Assembly: GCA_021851875.1 (NCBI GenBank)
Contig: JAJZQI010000020.1
Span: 1-37,473 of the forward strand
Length of the DNA stretch: 37,473 bases
Source: Pseudomonadota bacterium
GTDB lineage: Bacteria > Pseudomonadota > Gammaproteobacteria > Burkholderiales > JAJZQI01
Direction of reading: 5' to 3'
The position numbers and the translations under genes were made by a program. A model generated the notes under the pieces. That model worked only from the letters and a program-made list of their open reading frames with translations, did no database searches and was not told the DNA's origin. This document shows positions 1 through 8,656 of the stretch, piece by piece; the first letter of the stretch is position 1, and every line of letters starts with the position of its first letter.

Positions 1-18
1 TTGTCCGGTCTGCGCCTG

Positions 19-24
19 TATAAT
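19..24 (+). promoter_or_regulatory. -10 box of the tRNA-Pro promoter
   Basis: A perfect TATAAT lies 13 bases before the tRNA, followed by a GC-rich discriminator (GCCGC), which is common at stable-RNA promoters under growth-rate or stringent control. The -35 box would fall at or before the window edge, so only half the promoter is visible. Confidence 0.7.
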
Positions 25-37
25 GCCGCAGGTGTTT

Positions 38-115
<78 letters not shown>

Positions 116-172
116 CAAATAATGAATTGATAAAACGGCACGGATAAACGCGTGCTGTTCGGGCATCCAATC

Positions 173-916
173 ATGCGCATCCTTCTCAGTAATGATGATG
201 GCTATTTTGCGCCCGGTCTGGCTGCTCTGGCCGAAGCGCTCGCAACAATTGCGGAAATCGTGGTGGTGGCGCCCGAGCGCGACCGCAGCGGCGCCAGCAA
301 TTCCCTGACTCTTGATCGACCTCTGACTCTGCGTCAAACATCCAACGGTTTCTATTACGTCAACGGTACGCCGACCGACTGCGTCCATCTGGCCGTTACG
401 GGCATGCTCGAAGGCTTGCCGGACATGGTGATCTCCGGCATCAATCAGGGGGCGAACATGGGCGACGATACCGTGTATTCCGGCACCGTGGCGGCGGCAA
501 CCGAAGGCTACCTGCTGGGTGTGCCTGCCATTGCCGTATCGCTGGCCAGTCATGACTGCGCGGATTTCGGTTACGCGGCAGCAGCGGCCGTGGATCTGGT
601 GCAGCGCATCATGCAACGGCCTTTGCCAGCGCCGGTACTGCTCAACGTGAACGTGCCCGCCGTCCCCAGCGGGCCGATCGGCAGCTACGAGATTACCCGC
701 CTGGGCAAGCGGCACAAGGCGGAACCGGTGATCAAGTCAACCAACCCGCGCGGACAAGCGATATACTGGGTGGGACCGGCCGGTAAGGCACAGGACGCAG
801 GTGAGGGAACGGATTTTTATGCTGTCGCCAATGGACGTGTCTCGATCACGCCGCTACAGCTTGACTTGACGCACTATCAACAAATGAAATCACTGCAGGA
901 GTGGATGCGTTCATGA
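173..916 (+). CDS. surE: 5'/3'-nucleotidase SurE
   Basis: SurE is a metal-dependent nucleotidase and exopolyphosphatase that dephosphorylates nucleoside monophosphates; it is cytoplasmic and linked to stationary-phase survival. The protein (247 aa; E. coli 253) opens with [10 protein letters not shown], whose paired Asp residues bind the metal, and carries NSLTLDRPL and the [19 protein letters not shown] motif with the other metal ligands. An in-frame GTG at 152 would add seven residues not seen in the family, so ATG 173 is preferred. The stop overlaps the pcm start as ATGA, and gene order continues pcm-nlpD-rpoS, the classic survival cluster. Confidence 0.96.
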   Translation: MRILLSNDDGYFAPGLAALAEALATIAEIVVVAPERDRSGASNSLTLDRPLTLRQTSNGFYYVNGTPTDCVHLAVTGMLEGLPDMVISGINQGANMGDDTVYSGTVAAATEGYLLGVPAIAVSLASHDCADFGYAAAAAVDLVQRIMQRPLPAPVLLNVNVPAVPSGPIGSYEITRLGKRHKAEPVIKSTNPRGQAIYWVGPAGKAQDAGEGTDFYAVANGRVSITPLQLDLTHYQQMKSLQEWMRS

Positions 917-1569
917 GTACGCATCATGTTGGCATAGGAATGACTTCCCAGCGTACGCGCGCTCGCATGATTGCACGCTTGCGCGAACAGGGCATCACGG
1001 ACGAGGTTGTGCTGGCCGCGATGGATGCCGTGCCGAGGCATGTATTCGTTGACGAGGCGCTGGCATCGCGTGCTTATGAAGACATTTCGCTGCCCATCGG
1101 CTTCGGTCAAACCATCTCGCAGCCTTATATCGTGGCCCGCATGCTGCAGCTGTTGCGGGGCGGACAGCCGTTAGGCCGCGTTCTGGAAATCGGCACCGGT
1201 TGCGGTTACCAGACCGCCGTCTTGGCAAAACTGGCCAAGGAAGTCTATTCCGTTGAGCGGATCGCTCCGCTGCTTAACAAGGCGAAACAAACTTTACGGG
1301 AACTCCGTCTTTATGGTCCGCGTCTCAGACATGCGGACGGCACCATGGGGTTGGCTGAAGTCGGCCCGTTCGACGGCATCGTCATGGCGGCGGCTGCGAC
1401 TCATGTGCCGCAAGAGCTGCTGCAGCAGTTGGCGCCGGGCGGTCGGCTGGTGTTGCCGCTGGGCGTGAATGAGCAGTTTCTTACCCTGTTTGAGAATACT
1501 CCGGAAGGAATGACCGAAACCGTGCTGGAGCCCGTCAAATTTGTCCCGCTCAAACCTGGAGTATCCTGA
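913..1569 (+). CDS. pcm: protein-L-isoaspartate O-methyltransferase
   Basis: This enzyme uses S-adenosylmethionine to methylate isoaspartyl residues in aged proteins and so starts their repair. The sequence carries the family block [13 protein letters not shown], which contacts the isoaspartyl peptide, and the Rossmann SAM motif [11 protein letters not shown], followed by VYSVERI and [10 protein letters not shown]. Starting at ATG 913 the product is 218 aa (E. coli 208) and overlaps the surE stop by four bases, with AGGAG 12 bases upstream. GTG 901 and ATG 940 are alternatives. The stop shares one base with the nlpD start, so the genes are translationally coupled. Confidence 0.95.
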   Translation: MSTHHVGIGMTSQRTRARMIARLREQGITDEVVLAAMDAVPRHVFVDEALASRAYEDISLPIGFGQTISQPYIVARMLQLLRGGQPLGRVLEIGTGCGYQTAVLAKLAKEVYSVERIAPLLNKAKQTLRELRLYGPRLRHADGTMGLAEVGPFDGIVMAAAATHVPQELLQQLAPGGRLVLPLGVNEQFLTLFENTPEGMTETVLEPVKFVPLKPGVS

Positions 1570-2510
1570 TGCGAAACTGGCTGGTTCTTGTTTTGCTGCT
1601 CCTTATTGCCGGTTGTGCAACTCATCCAGCCGCTCCCGTCATCGAACGTGCAACTCCTGCACAAAAAACTGTCAAACATAAAAAAGGCGCCCCCGATTGG
1701 CGTCCGGCAACCTATACCGTGAAGCGCGGGGATACGCTTTACAGCATTGCGCTGGAATACGGTCTCGACTACCGGGAATTGGCCAGCTGGAACCAAATTG
1801 ATAATTCTTTTGTCATCAAGGTTGGTCAAGTGCTGCGCCTGAAGCCCGAGGAGGCGGGTGTCGTTGTCATACCCTTGGCGAAGGCTGCGCCAGTCGCCGC
1901 TGTAAGCCCGGCTGATCAGGTGGTGAAAGAGCCCAAGGCGGTCAAGCTTGCCTATAGCGATCAGGCCTTGGCAAGCCTGCAGACACCGGCGAAGCCCGAA
2001 CCTGCACCATCACCTGTCGTACAGGCTGCAGCGGCTCAGACCAAGATGCCGGAGAAGAGTGTCGAGAAGAGTGTCGAGTCCGCCCAGCCCACCGCTGCGG
2101 CAAGTGATGAGGCGACAGATGATGCGGCGGATGAAGATCATGTTGACTGGATTTGGCCGACAAAAGGCAAGCTCATTTCCAGTTTCAATGATAAAAATGG
2201 CACCAAGGGTATTGATATTGGAGGCCAATCAGGTCAAGCTGTTATTGCTGCCGGAGCGGGCAAAGTCGTATACAGTGGTAGTGGATTGCGTGGCTATGGT
2301 AAGTTGATTATTATCAAGCATAATAAAACATATCTTAGTGCCTACGCCCACAATCAGACCTTGCTGGTGAAGGAGGGCGATATGGTGGCTCAGGGGCAGA
2401 AAATTGCCGAGATGGGGGATTCCGATGCGGATAAGGTCGCGCTGCATTTCGAGATCCGCCGGTTTGGCAAGCCGGTTGACCCGGCGAAGTACTTGCCCGG
2501 GGGTAAATAA
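1569..2510 (+). CDS. nlpD: murein amidase activator NlpD, lipoprotein
   Basis: NlpD is an outer-membrane lipoprotein that activates the amidase AmiC during septal peptidoglycan splitting. The 313-aa product has a lipoprotein signal ending in the lipobox LIAGC (Cys16), a LysM peptidoglycan-binding domain at about residues 49-92 (YTVKRGDTL ... GQVLRL), an Ala/Pro/Glu-rich linker and a C-terminal LytM/M23 domain at about 205-305. The LytM domain is degenerate: the first zinc-ligand His is absent (TKGIDIGG), although LHFEIR remains. This is the usual state in NlpD/EnvC activators, which do not cut peptidoglycan themselves. In enterobacteria a major rpoS promoter lies within nlpD; none was identified here. 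Confidence 0.95.
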   Translation: MRNWLVLVLLLLIAGCATHPAAPVIERATPAQKTVKHKKGAPDWRPATYTVKRGDTLYSIALEYGLDYRELASWNQIDNSFVIKVGQVLRLKPEEAGVVVIPLAKAAPVAAVSPADQVVKEPKAVKLAYSDQALASLQTPAKPEPAPSPVVQAAAAQTKMPEKSVEKSVESAQPTAAASDEATDDAADEDHVDWIWPTKGKLISSFNDKNGTKGIDIGGQSGQAVIAAGAGKVVYSGSGLRGYGKLIIIKHNKTYLSAYAHNQTLLVKEGDMVAQGQKIAEMGDSDADKVALHFEIRRFGKPVDPAKYLPGGK

Positions 2511-2534
2511 TATATAACCATAAGGCAATGGTAC

Positions 2535-2556
2535 TGTCATATTTTGTGTGGCAGGA
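2535..2556 (+). repeat. short motif shared with the pgm upstream region
   Basis: Two adjacent blocks, TGTCATATTTT and GTGTGGCAGGA, recur in the same order and orientation at 15177-15206, where about eight extra bases separate them. This copy lies in the 103-base nlpD-rpoS gap, in the probable rpoS leader. Its function is unknown. Confidence 0.4.
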
Positions 2557-2613
2557 TCTTCATCAGTGAAAGTTTCGTTCCGACAACAAAACTAATGTGG
2601 AGGGGGAGCTGCA

Positions 2614-3537
2614 ATGCATGAAGAAAATGAAGAACTCGAATCGGGTATGTTGGCTGAAGCGCCTGATCTGGCGTCCGAAGAGGAGCAGCCTTCCTACCTG
2701 CTGGATTTCCAGGGTGATGTCACCCAGATGTATCTGAGCGAAATCGGCCAGAATGCACTTCTGAGCGCCGAAGAAGAGCAGCGGCTGACGCGCAGCATGA
2801 AGGCCGGCGATTTTTCCGCCCGGCAGAAAATGATCGAGCACAATCTGCGCTTGGTCGTGAATATCGCCAAACATTATATCAACCGCGGGATGCCTTTGCT
2901 TGATCTGGTCGAGGAGGGAAATCTCGGCCTGATCCATGCCTTGGAAAAATTCGATCCGGATCGCGGATTCCGTTTTTCCACCTATGCCACCTGGTGGATT
3001 CGCCAGAACATCGAGCGCGCGATCATGAATCAGTCGCGCACGATCCGCCTGCCGGTTCATGTGATCAAGGAGTTGAACTGCTGCCTGCGGGCACTCAATC
3101 ACCTGGAAGGCCACGGGGAAAAAGATCCCAGCCTGGAAGATATCGCCCATCTGGTGGATAAGCCGGTGGATGAGGTGAGGCGCATTCTGAGTCTCAATGA
3201 GCGCATGGCATCACTGGATGCGCCGCTGGATATCGATCCGATGCTGTCCATCGGTGAGGCGATTCCGGATGAGCAAAGCCGGCTGCCGGAAGATATCCTG
3301 CAATGCAACGAGGTGGAAGGGTATGTGCACGACTGGCTGCAGCAGCTTTCCGACAAACAGCGCTGGGTGATCGAGCGTCGCTATGGCCTCAATGGCAATG
3401 AAATTGCGACGCTGGAGGACTTGGCGGATGATCTGGAGCTGACACGCGAACGCGTGCGGCAGATCCAGATGGAGGCCTTGCAGATGCTGCGCAAGATCTT
3501 GCGCCGTAAGGGTGTGTCCAAGGACGTGCTGCTGTGA
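2614..3537 (+). CDS. rpoS: RNA polymerase sigma factor RpoS (sigma-38)
   Basis: This is the general stress and stationary-phase sigma factor. The 307-aa product (E. coli 330) has region 1.2/2.1 ([12 protein letters not shown] ... LLSAEEEQ), the region 2 core-binding and -10 recognition helix ([20 protein letters not shown]), the HVIKELN segment of region 2.5-3.0, region 3, and a region 4 helix-turn-helix ([20 protein letters not shown]) that reads the -35 element. The start is well placed behind the very strong ribosome-binding site GGAGGGGGAG. The N-terminal 35 residues are acidic. Position after nlpD matches the standard locus. The 103-base leader shows no convincing ribosome-site-sequestering helix by eye. 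Confidence 0.97.
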   Translation: MHEENEELESGMLAEAPDLASEEEQPSYLLDFQGDVTQMYLSEIGQNALLSAEEEQRLTRSMKAGDFSARQKMIEHNLRLVVNIAKHYINRGMPLLDLVEEGNLGLIHALEKFDPDRGFRFSTYATWWIRQNIERAIMNQSRTIRLPVHVIKELNCCLRALNHLEGHGEKDPSLEDIAHLVDKPVDEVRRILSLNERMASLDAPLDIDPMLSIGEAIPDEQSRLPEDILQCNEVEGYVHDWLQQLSDKQRWVIERRYGLNGNEIATLEDLADDLELTRERVRQIQMEALQMLRKILRRKGVSKDVLL

Positions 3538-3541
3538 TGCT

Positions 3542-3576
3542 GCTGAACACGGCCCTCACGCTGGGCCGTGTTCAGC
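3542..3576. terminator. 14-bp hairpin between rpoS and the convergent Mth938-like gene
   Basis: The arms GCTGAACACGGCCC (3542-3555) and GGGCCGTGTTCAGC (3563-3576) are perfect complements around a 7-base loop. It starts five bases after the rpoS stop, and its right arm contains the stop codon of the convergent gene. Neither side has a T tract, so it may act as a pause or an RNA 3'-end stabiliser as well as a terminator. Confidence 0.7.
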
Positions 3577-3943
3577 CAAACATCAGTGCGGCCGCGACGG
3601 ACCGGCCTTCCGACATGAGGATGTTGTAGGTTCGGCAGGCGGCAAAAGTATCCATGACTTCCAGGCCCACGCCGGCCTGAGCAGCGCAACCCATGATTGG
3701 CCCGGCTGGAAACTTGAGCTGCTTTCCCGTGCCCAGCAGAATCACTTCCGGTTTATATGCCAGAATCCGTTCCAACTGTGCCGCGGTCAGTTCATCCACG
3801 TTCCGCACCGGCCAATCGGTGATCAGCGCGTTGGGTAAAACGACCAGTGGCGCTTCATGGCGTTGACCGTTGATCGTTACATGGTCTGTGCCATACGCCG
3901 TTACAATATTCTTGCCGTCGCCTTTGCTTAAATGCAGTTTCAT
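3572..3943 (-). CDS. Mth938-like domain protein (DUF498 family)
   Basis: This 123-aa cytoplasmic protein matches the Mth938/NDUFAF3-like family by the run [14 protein letters not shown], the segment [13 protein letters not shown], and the C-terminal [23 protein letters not shown]. The biochemical role of the bacterial family is not established; the eukaryotic relative NDUFAF3 helps assemble respiratory complex I. It is transcribed away from alaC across a 92-base gap and converges on rpoS, ending inside the shared hairpin. No membrane segment or signal peptide is visible. Confidence 0.85.
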   Translation of the reverse strand: MKLHLSKGDGKNIVTAYGTDHVTINGQRHEAPLVVLPNALITDWPVRNVDELTAAQLERILAYKPEVILLGTGKQLKFPAGPIMGCAAQAGVGLEVMDTFAACRTYNILMSEGRSVAAALMFG

Positions 3944-3960
3944 TCTTGCGTGTTGCCGCG

Positions 3961-3989
3961 TTGCCTGTAGGGGTGGAGTTCGGTAAGAT
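3961..3989 (+). promoter_or_regulatory. candidate sigma-70 promoter of alaC
   Basis: TTGCCT (3961-3966) and TAAGAT (3984-3989) are separated by 17 bases, each matching 4 of 6 consensus positions. It lies in the divergent gap and would start transcription near 3996, about 40 bases before the alaC start. Confidence 0.45.
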
Positions 3990-4035
3990 TATGGATTTTA
4001 TACCACCGTCGAACCCGCGAGCTAGCAAAGAATTC

Positions 4036-5223
4036 ATGATGGACGAGTTTCCACGTATCAAGCGCCTACCACCCTATGTTTTCAATATTACCGGTGAGCT
4101 GAAACAGTCCGCTCGACGGCGTGGTGAAGATATTATCGATTTTGGCATGGGTAACCCCGATCAGCCCACGCCGCCTCATATCGTCGAGAAAATGATCGAG
4201 ACGGCGCGCCGCGGCGACACGCACCGCTATTCCGTTTCCAAGGGCATTCCGCGTTTGCGCAAAGCGATATGCAACTGGTACAAGACGCGTTACGACGTGG
4301 ACCTGGACCCGGATAAGGAAGCCATTGTCACCATCGGCTCCAAGGAAGGCATCGCCCACCTGGCACTGGCGACTCTGGATCAGGGAGACATTGTGCTGGT
4401 GCCAAACCCCAGCTATCCGATCCATATTTACGGACCCGTGATCGCCGGTGCGGATATCCGCCATATTCCCATGACGCCGGGCGTGGATTTTTTCCAGGAA
4501 ATGGAAACCGCCATCCGCAATCATTGGCCGAAGCCGAAGATGCTGATTCTGAATTTTCCGAGCAACCCGACCACGCAATGCGTGGAACTGGGGTTTTTCG
4601 AGAAAATCGTGGCAATTGCCAAGGAGCACAACATCCTGGTGGTACATGATATCGCTTACGCCGATATCGTTTTCGACGGTTACAAAGCACCGTCGATTAT
4701 GCAGGTGCCGGGTGCCAAGGATGTGGCGGTGGAGTTTTTCACCTTGTCCAAGAGTTACAATATGCCGGGCTGGCGTGTCGGTTTCATGGTCGGGAACGAA
4801 AGGCTGGTTGCCGCGCTGGCCCGTATCAAGAGCTATCACGACTACGGCACCTTCACGCCGATTCAGGTGGCTTCCATTCTTGCGCTGGAAGGGCCGCAGG
4901 ACTGCGTGGAAGAGATCCGCCAGATGTACCAAAAACGGCGTGACGTGTTGTGCAAGGGACTGCACAGCATTGGCTGGAATGTGGAAGTACCCAAGGCGAC
5001 CATGTTCGTTTGGGCGGCGATCCCGGAACAGTACAAGCACATGAAGTCGCTGGAGTTTTCCAAGAAAGTGCTGGCAGATGCCAAAGTGGCCGTGTCGCCC
5101 GGTATCGGTTTCGGCGAGTACGGCGACGATTTTGTCCGCTTTTCGCTGATTGAAAACGAAGAACGCACCCGCCAGGCCATCCGTGGCCTGAAGGAGATGT
5201 TCAAGAAAGATGGGGTGCTGTAA
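4036..5223 (+). CDS. alaC: alanine/valine-type aminotransferase AlaC
   Basis: This fold-type I PLP aminotransferase converts pyruvate and glutamate to alanine and 2-oxoglutarate. From its start ([16 protein letters not shown]) to its end it follows E. coli AlaC closely: [53 protein letters not shown] and the PLP-lysine motif [14 protein letters not shown] (Lys239). ATG 4036 or 4039 gives about 395 aa; an upstream extension to 3946 is open but has no family support and would run through the promoter. Bases 5154-5166 of the tail reappear as an exact reverse complement just after the stop, and a decayed second copy of the tail follows at 5292-5369. Confidence 0.93.
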   Translation: MMDEFPRIKRLPPYVFNITGELKQSARRRGEDIIDFGMGNPDQPTPPHIVEKMIETARRGDTHRYSVSKGIPRLRKAICNWYKTRYDVDLDPDKEAIVTIGSKEGIAHLALATLDQGDIVLVPNPSYPIHIYGPVIAGADIRHIPMTPGVDFFQEMETAIRNHWPKPKMLILNFPSNPTTQCVELGFFEKIVAIAKEHNILVVHDIAYADIVFDGYKAPSIMQVPGAKDVAVEFFTLSKSYNMPGWRVGFMVGNERLVAALARIKSYHDYGTFTPIQVASILALEGPQDCVEEIRQMYQKRRDVLCKGLHSIGWNVEVPKATMFVWAAIPEQYKHMKSLEFSKKVLADAKVAVSPGIGFGEYGDDFVRFSLIENEERTRQAIRGLKEMFKKDGVL

Positions 5224-5229
5224 CAGCAG

Positions 5230-5291
5230 GCGTTCTTCGTTTCGGTGCAGGCTAACTTTGCGCAGCAAAGTTAAGCGCAGCGGCCGGAGCC
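5230..5291. repeat. palindromic intergenic repeat, copy A
   Basis: The core is TAACTTTGC (5253-5261), GCA, then GCAAAGTTA (5265-5273), a perfect 9-bp hairpin. It is preceded by GCAGGC and followed by AGC-GCAGCGGC-type sequence. Read on the opposite strand, copy B near 15.35 kb has the same blocks in the same order: GCAGGCTAACTT, then GCAA-GTTAAGC, then AGCGGC. The left flank 5230-5242 is an exact reverse complement of 5154-5166 inside alaC. The right flank runs directly into the decayed alaC tail. The hairpin could also serve as the alaC 3' end. Confidence 0.7.
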
Positions 5292-5369
5292 AAAACGCTT
5301 TTGAACATACTCGTCAGGCTATTCGTGATCTGAAAGATGATGTTCAAAAAGGACGGTTTGTTGAAATGA
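5292..5369 (+). pseudogene. decayed second copy of the alaC 3' end
   Basis: Bases 5303-5369 align with the last 63 bases of alaC at roughly three quarters identity. The first frame reads EHTRQAIRDLK, against [11 protein letters not shown] in AlaC. A one-base insertion (T near 5336) then shifts frame; without it the copy continues [11 protein letters not shown] and stops at 5367-5369. Differences fall largely at third codon positions and the copy is AT-richer than the intact gene, so it looks like an old homologous coding end rather than a recent duplication. It has no start of its own and lies about 50 bases before hom. Confidence 0.75.
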
Positions 5370-5422
5370 TATTCGCCTCAAAAGGGTGTGTATCTGTGTG
5401 TTGAAGTATTAGAGGACGTTGG

Positions 5423-6739
5423 ATGAAACCAATCAAGGTAGGTTTGCTGGGGCTGGGCACGGTAGGGGGCGGTACATTGACGGTGTTGCGCCGTAATCGT
5501 GAAGAGATTGCGCGTCGCGCTGGGCGTGAGATCGTGGTGACCATGGCTGCCGTACGCGATCTGGAAAAGGCGCAAAAATACGCCGACGGTTCCATCAAGC
5601 TGACCAACAATCCCTTTGATGTGGTCGACAATCCGGAAATCGACATCGTGGTCGAGATGATCGGCGGCCTGAAGCCGGCCAAGGATCTGGTCATGATGGC
5701 GATCGAAAACGGCAAGCACGTGGTGACCGCCAACAAGGCATTGCTGGCCATTCACGGCAGTGAAATCTTTGCCGCCGCCCAGGCCAAAGGCGTCATGGTG
5801 GCGTTTGAAGCGGCTGTGGCCGGCGGCATTCCCATCATCAAGTCGATTCGCGAAGGCCTGGCGGCCAACCGCATCGAATGGATTGCCGGCATCATCAACG
5901 GCACCAGCAATTTCATTCTGACCGAAATGCGCGACAAGGGCGCCGACTTTGCCGATGTGCTGGCCGAGGCGCAGCGCCTGGGCTATGCCGAGGCAGACCC
6001 GACGTTCGACATCGAAGGCGTGGATGCGGCGCACAAACTGACCATCCTGTCGGCCATCGGTTTCGGTATCCCCATGCAGTTCGACAAGGCCTATGTCGAG
6101 GGCATCAGCAAGCTGACCCGCCAGGATATCCAGTATGCCGAAGAGCTGGGTTATCGCATCAAGTTGCTGGGTATCACCAGGCGTACCGAGAAAGGCATCG
6201 AACTGCGCGTGCATCCGACCCTGATTCCGGCGCGTCGTTTGATCGCCAATGTCGATGGAGTCATGAATGCCGTGCTGGTGAAGGGCGATGCCGTGGGCGC
6301 GACCATGTCCTACGGTGCGGGCGCCGGCGCCGAGCCGACAGCCTCCTCCGTGGTGGCCGACCTGGTGGACGTGACTCGCATGGCGACTTCCGACCCGAGC
6401 AACCGCGTGCCGCATCTGGCGTTTCAGCCGGACGCGCTGTCCGACGCGCCGGTATTGCCGATTGGCGAGGTGCGGACCGCTTACTACTTGCGCCTGAGTG
6501 CGCAGGACAAACCGGGCGTGCTGGCTGACATCACCCGCATTCTGGCCGATCTGGACATCTCCATCGATGCCATGATGCAGAAGGAAGTGGATGACGAGAA
6601 GGCTCAGGCGGAAGTGATTATTCTGACCCACGAGACCGTCGAGAAGCACATCAACGCAGCCATCGCGAAGATTGAAGCCCTGTCCAGCATTGTCGGCAAG
6701 GTGACCCGTATCCGTATGGAATCCCTCAACCGCAACTGA
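5423..6739 (+). CDS. hom: homoserine dehydrogenase
   Basis: The enzyme reduces aspartate semialdehyde to homoserine with NAD(P)H, at the branch to threonine and methionine. The 438-aa monofunctional form has an N-terminal Rossmann motif (GLLGLGTVGGGT), the VVTANKALLA segment, the catalytic domain signature (GIINGTSNFILTEM, then GYAEADPTFDIEG) and a C-terminal ACT regulatory domain at about 353-430 (YYLRLSAQDKPGVLADIT), which in the family mediates feedback by threonine. No aspartokinase is fused to it. AGAGG precedes the ATG. thrC follows 17 bases on, so the two are probably co-transcribed. Confidence 0.97.
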   Translation: MKPIKVGLLGLGTVGGGTLTVLRRNREEIARRAGREIVVTMAAVRDLEKAQKYADGSIKLTNNPFDVVDNPEIDIVVEMIGGLKPAKDLVMMAIENGKHVVTANKALLAIHGSEIFAAAQAKGVMVAFEAAVAGGIPIIKSIREGLAANRIEWIAGIINGTSNFILTEMRDKGADFADVLAEAQRLGYAEADPTFDIEGVDAAHKLTILSAIGFGIPMQFDKAYVEGISKLTRQDIQYAEELGYRIKLLGITRRTEKGIELRVHPTLIPARRLIANVDGVMNAVLVKGDAVGATMSYGAGAGAEPTASSVVADLVDVTRMATSDPSNRVPHLAFQPDALSDAPVLPIGEVRTAYYLRLSAQDKPGVLADITRILADLDISIDAMMQKEVDDEKAQAEVIILTHETVEKHINAAIAKIEALSSIVGKVTRIRMESLNRN

Positions 6740-6756
6740 GTGAGAGCCTGCCAGAA

Positions 6757-8190
6757 ATGAACTATGTCAGCACACGCGGGAACGCTCCTGCACAAACCTT
6801 TTCCCAAATCCTGCTGGGTGGTCTGGCGCCGGATGGCGGCTTGTACATGCCGGATGTTTACCCGCATTTCAGCGAGGCTGAACTGGCATCCATGCGCGGC
6901 ATGGGCTACGCAGATCTGGCGTTTACCGTGTTGTCCCGTTTTGCCGACGACATTCCGGCGGACGATCTGCGCGAGCTGGTGAACAAGACTTATATCGCTG
7001 ATGTTTACGGTCACGGCCGGACCGACTCCGATTACAGCCAGATCACCCCGATTCGCACACTGGAGCCGGGGCTGCATCTGCTGGAGCTATCCAACGGTCC
7101 GACGCTGGCGTTCAAGGACATGGCCATGCAGCTGCTGGGCAATCTGTTCGAGTATGCCCTGAACAAGGCTGGCCGGGATATCAACATTCTCGGCGCGACT
7201 TCGGGGGACACCGGCTCTGCCGCCGAATACGCCATGCGCGGCAAGAAAAATGTGCGCGTGTTCATGCTCTCGCCCAAGGAGGGTATGACCCGTTTCCAGC
7301 AGGCGCAGATGTACAGTCTGCAGGATGCCAATATCCACAATCTGGTCATCCGCGGCGTGTTCGATGACTGTCAGGATATCGTCAAGGCCGTGTCCAATGA
7401 CCTGGAGTTCAAAGAGAAATACCGCATCGGTGCGGTCAACTCCATTAACTGGGCGCGGGTGTCGGCGCAGGTGGTGTACTACTTCAAGGCGTATTTCGCC
7501 GTCACCAAGAGCAACAAGGATAAGGTGTCGTTCTCGGTGCCGTCCGGCAATTTCGGCAACGTGTGCGCCGGCCACATCGCCAAGCAGATGGGCTTGCCGA
7601 TCGACAAGCTGATCGTGGCCACCAATGAAAACGACGTGCTGGACGAATTCTTCCATACCGGCGTGTACCGCCCGCGCGGTTCTGCGCAGACCTATCATAC
7701 TTCCAGCCCATCAATGGATATCAGCAAGGCCTCCAACTTCGAGCGCTTCATCGCCGATGTGACCGGCCGCAATTATGCCCTGGTGGCCGAACTGTGGCGC
7801 GCGGTGGACAAGGGCCAGAGTTTCGATCTCAAGGCCGCCGGCCTGATGGACAAAGTGGCCGAATATGGCGTGGTGTCGGGCAAGAGCAGCCATGCGGACC
7901 GCATGGAAACGATTCGCGATACCTGGGAGCGCTACGGTGTGATGATTGACCCGCATACTGCCGACGGTCTGATGGTGGGGCTGGAATACCGCGCGCCGGG
8001 TACGCCGCTGGTGTGTCTGGAAACAGCCTTGCCGGCCAAGTTCGAAGACGCCATCCAGGAATCGTTGGGATGCAAGCCTGAGCGTCCGGCCGGTCTGGAT
8101 AATCTGGAGAGCCTGCCGCAGCGCGTGGAGGAATTGGCCGTGGATGTGACTGCAATCAAGGATCTGATTGTGCGCCACGCCAACGACTAA
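6757..8190 (+). CDS. thrC: threonine synthase
   Basis: This PLP enzyme converts O-phosphohomoserine to threonine and phosphate. The 477-aa product is the long (class 1) form, with an N-terminal domain starting MNYVSTRGN, the PLP-lysine motif LAFKDMAMQ (Lys120), the phosphate/PLP loop ATSGDTGSAAEYAM and SVPSGNFGNVCAG. Gene order hom-thrC gives a two-step route from aspartate semialdehyde to O-phosphohomoserine's product, with homoserine kinase encoded elsewhere. No terminator is obvious in the 49 bases before the next gene. Confidence 0.97.
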   Translation: MNYVSTRGNAPAQTFSQILLGGLAPDGGLYMPDVYPHFSEAELASMRGMGYADLAFTVLSRFADDIPADDLRELVNKTYIADVYGHGRTDSDYSQITPIRTLEPGLHLLELSNGPTLAFKDMAMQLLGNLFEYALNKAGRDINILGATSGDTGSAAEYAMRGKKNVRVFMLSPKEGMTRFQQAQMYSLQDANIHNLVIRGVFDDCQDIVKAVSNDLEFKEKYRIGAVNSINWARVSAQVVYYFKAYFAVTKSNKDKVSFSVPSGNFGNVCAGHIAKQMGLPIDKLIVATNENDVLDEFFHTGVYRPRGSAQTYHTSSPSMDISKASNFERFIADVTGRNYALVAELWRAVDKGQSFDLKAAGLMDKVAEYGVVSGKSSHADRMETIRDTWERYGVMIDPHTADGLMVGLEYRAPGTPLVCLETALPAKFEDAIQESLGCKPERPAGLDNLESLPQRVEELAVDVTAIKDLIVRHAND

Positions 8191-8239
8191 AGCCTGGACT
8201 GTACTAACACCTAATTTATTACAACAAAGGAGAGAGAAG

Positions 8240-8608
8240 ATGGAAGGATTGTTGCCAACACTGCACGAGCTGTTCGCGTTGCTGTCCGTGGCGGTTTATG
8301 CCGTGCGCGGTGGTCTGATGCTGAAAGGCAGTGATGCCGTTAACGGAAAGCCGCTGCTGGCAGGCGCAGGCTTGAGCATGCTGTTGTTGCTGGCTACCGG
8401 TATCGGCATGGTGTTTGCCACCGGTATGGGCTTCAATGGCTTTGTGATCACCAAGATCATCGGTCTGGTGGCCTATGTGGTGCTGGGTATCGTGGCGCTC
8501 AAACCTGGCATGGCCAAGGGTGCTGCTATCGGATTGTGGCTGGCCGGTCTGGCGGCTTTCGTGTACACCTTTATGGTGGCCGAGCACCAGATTGCGCCGC
8601 TGTTTTGA
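8240..8608 (+). CDS. SirB2-family inner-membrane protein
   Basis: This 122-aa hydrophobic protein has four predicted membrane helices, at about 8-25, 38-60, 66-85 and 91-113. The N-terminal LPTLHELFALLSVAVYAVRGGLMLKG matches the SirB2 family, whose members are small four-helix membrane proteins of unknown function; SirB was first named from Salmonella invasion regulation, but a regulatory role is not established. The start follows AAAGGAGA (8226-8233). It may be read through from thrC and ends at a clear terminator. Confidence 0.8.
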   Translation: MEGLLPTLHELFALLSVAVYAVRGGLMLKGSDAVNGKPLLAGAGLSMLLLLATGIGMVFATGMGFNGFVITKIIGLVAYVVLGIVALKPGMAKGAAIGLWLAGLAAFVYTFMVAEHQIAPLF

Positions 8609-8624
8609 GTCTGTTCAGGCAAGT

Positions 8625-8656
8625 ATAAAAAAGGCTGCTTTGGCAGCCTTTTTTAT
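8625..8656. terminator. bidirectional intrinsic terminator, SirB2-like gene and nadC
   Basis: The perfect 14-bp stem ATAAAAAAGGCTGC / GCAGCCTTTTTTAT has a TTTG loop, giving a GC core followed by a T run on either strand. The nadC stop codon (8653-8655) lies inside the right arm. Confidence 0.92.

Noticed and set aside
3946-4035. Thirty extra N-terminal codons for alaC
   Set aside because: The extension covers the promoter candidate and has no counterpart in AlaC proteins, whose homology begins near [10 protein letters not shown].
5252-5276. Possible integron attC site (GTTAAGC resembles GTTRRRY)
   Set aside because: The partner box GGCTAAC does not fit RYYYAAC, the palindrome is too short, and no integron integrase is in the window.
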